Source: Hymenobacter coccineus
GTDB lineage: Bacteria; Bacteroidota; Bacteroidia; Cytophagales; Hymenobacteraceae
Reading direction: 5' to 3'
DNA: 63,076 bases
Assembly: GCF_001816125.1 (NCBI RefSeq)
Contig: NZ_MDZA01000055.1
Location: forward strand, 1 to 63,076
Below, one piece after another: positions 62,366-63,076 of the stretch. The translations under genes were made by a program, and so were the position numbers. The first letter of the stretch is position 1. Each line of letters begins with the position of its first letter. The notes under the pieces were generated by a model that saw nothing but the letters and a program-made list of their open reading frames with translations, was not told the DNA's origin and ran no database searches.

Positions 62366-63076
62366 CTATTCCTGTAGCTCATCGAGCGGGCCGGCCGGCT
62401 CCGGCCACCTGGGCACGGTGCCGTCGGGGCGGGCCCAGGGCTCCAGCAGGGCCAGGGGCAGCGCCAGCAACTGGGCCACGGTCTGGCGGGCGGGGTCGGG
62501 GTAGGCGGGCACGCCAATGGTGAGGGACTGCTGCGGCACGTTGAGGCGTAGGGTGCGGTGCAGGCGGTCCCAGAGGGTGAGCACGACGCCGAAGTTGCTC
62601 TGCGACTCGCGGTGCACCACCGAGTGGTGGATGCCGTGGGCGCGCGGCGTCACCAGCAGCCGCACCAGTCGGCGCTCCAGGCCAAAGGGCAGCCGCCAGT
62701 TGCTGTGGTGAAACGCCGTGCCGGCCTCAAAAACGGCCTCGTAGGCCAGCACCGTAGCCGGCCGGATGCCCAGCAGCCCCGGCAGCCCCGCCCGGTACGG
62801 AATGCTGGCCAGCATCTCGCCGAAGTGGAAGCGCCAGGCCGTGGTAATGTCCATGTCGAGGTCGTTGTGGTGCACCCGGTGCAGCCGCCACAGCAGCGGC
62901 GCGTGCAGCAGCCGGTGCCAGCTATACCCCAGGTAATCAAGCACCAGCAGCTCCAGGCCGAGGCGCAGGGGCCCCGGCAGGCGGGCCAGTTGCCGGGCCA
63001 GGGCCGGCGGGGCGCCCAGCTGCGCCAAGCCCACCATGGCAGGCAGCAGCGTGAGGCGGGCGGCGGGCAGCGCGGG
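62366..63076 (-). CDS. Fatty acid hydroxylase / sterol desaturase family, 5' end missing
   Basis: The reading frame is open to the right edge, so the N-terminus lies outside. Histidine clusters of the membrane di-iron hydroxylases are present: HRLLH, HRVHHND, HHSNW and HGIHHS. Family members hydroxylate or desaturate lipids at the membrane. An ATG at 63035-63037 is internal to the open frame and probably not the start. Confidence 0.85.
   Translation of the reverse strand, partial: PALPAARLTLLPAMVGLAQLGAPPALARQLARLPGPLRLGLELLVLDYLGYSWHRLLHAPLLWRLHRVHHNDLDMDITTAWRFHFGEMLASIPYRAGLPGLLGIRPATVLAYEAVFEAGTAFHHSNWRLPFGLERRLVRLLVTPRAHGIHHSVVHRESQSNFGVVLTLWDRLHRTLRLNVPQQSLTIGVPAYPDPARQTVAQLLALPLALLEPWARPDGTVPRWPEPAGPLDELQE

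Overview
The window looks like a high-GC member of the Bacteroidota, most probably Hymenobacter or a close relative. The evidence is TAnnTTTG-type -7 promoter boxes in place of TATAAT, a 16S rRNA 5' end of Bacteroidota type, a type IX secretion sorting domain, DUF2480, DUF6150 and P63C families, PorT-like barrels and a RemB/Wzi-like outer-membrane protein. Native DNA here is saturated with the palindrome GGGCCC, about one per 250 bp in the stretches I counted by eye.

Left core (1-22,155): the 5' end of a 16S gene on the minus strand with four tandem promoters; a beta-lactamase-fold hydrolase; a lipoprotein; a frameshifted APC permease; DUF2480; a small zinc-ribbon protein; tsaB; a CtpA-type protease; rnpA-rpmH; an M61 peptidase; a PfkB kinase; tRNA-His; a DEAD-box helicase; upp; a Wzi/RemB-like barrel; an MsbA-like ABC exporter; gmhA; and the first 209 codons of comM (yifB).

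Accessory block (22,156-43,116): a 20.96-kb Tn7-like transposon sits inside comM. Its ends are TGTnAATT, with three roughly 20-bp repeats at the left end and two related copies at the right end that look like TnsB-binding sites. The right end carries tnsA-tnsB-tnsC(TniB-like)-tniQ as a tightly coupled operon reading inward. A TnsE-like gene starts just inside the left end. The cargo is a membrane protein with two related Pro-rich micro-proteins, a divergent RHH-like/XRE regulator pair, a lamin-tail-like protein, an XRE-ImmA metalloprotease with a P63C partner and an operator-overlapped promoter, a barrel protein, an IS5-type element, a T9SS-exported protein, two related lipoproteins, and an sce7726-sce7725 nuclease-like pair. 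comM lost about 70 codons, including its Walker A motif, at the insertion, and there is no target duplication.

Right core (43,117-63,076): the comM 3' part, pyrD, a membrane protein, two barrel proteins, an M20 dipeptidase, a GNAT, plsY, a giant ~1,908-residue exported protein, prmA, a two-gene ABC transporter, a DUF6150 lipoprotein, tpiA, a TspO-like membrane protein and a fatty-acid hydroxylase that runs off the right edge.

Five core reading-frame breaks (permease, rnpA, Wzi-like, and two in the giant protein) all lie in G/C runs, four of them in GGGCCC tracts. One is in the essential gene rnpA, so systematic sequence error is likely. The most novel content is in the transposon.
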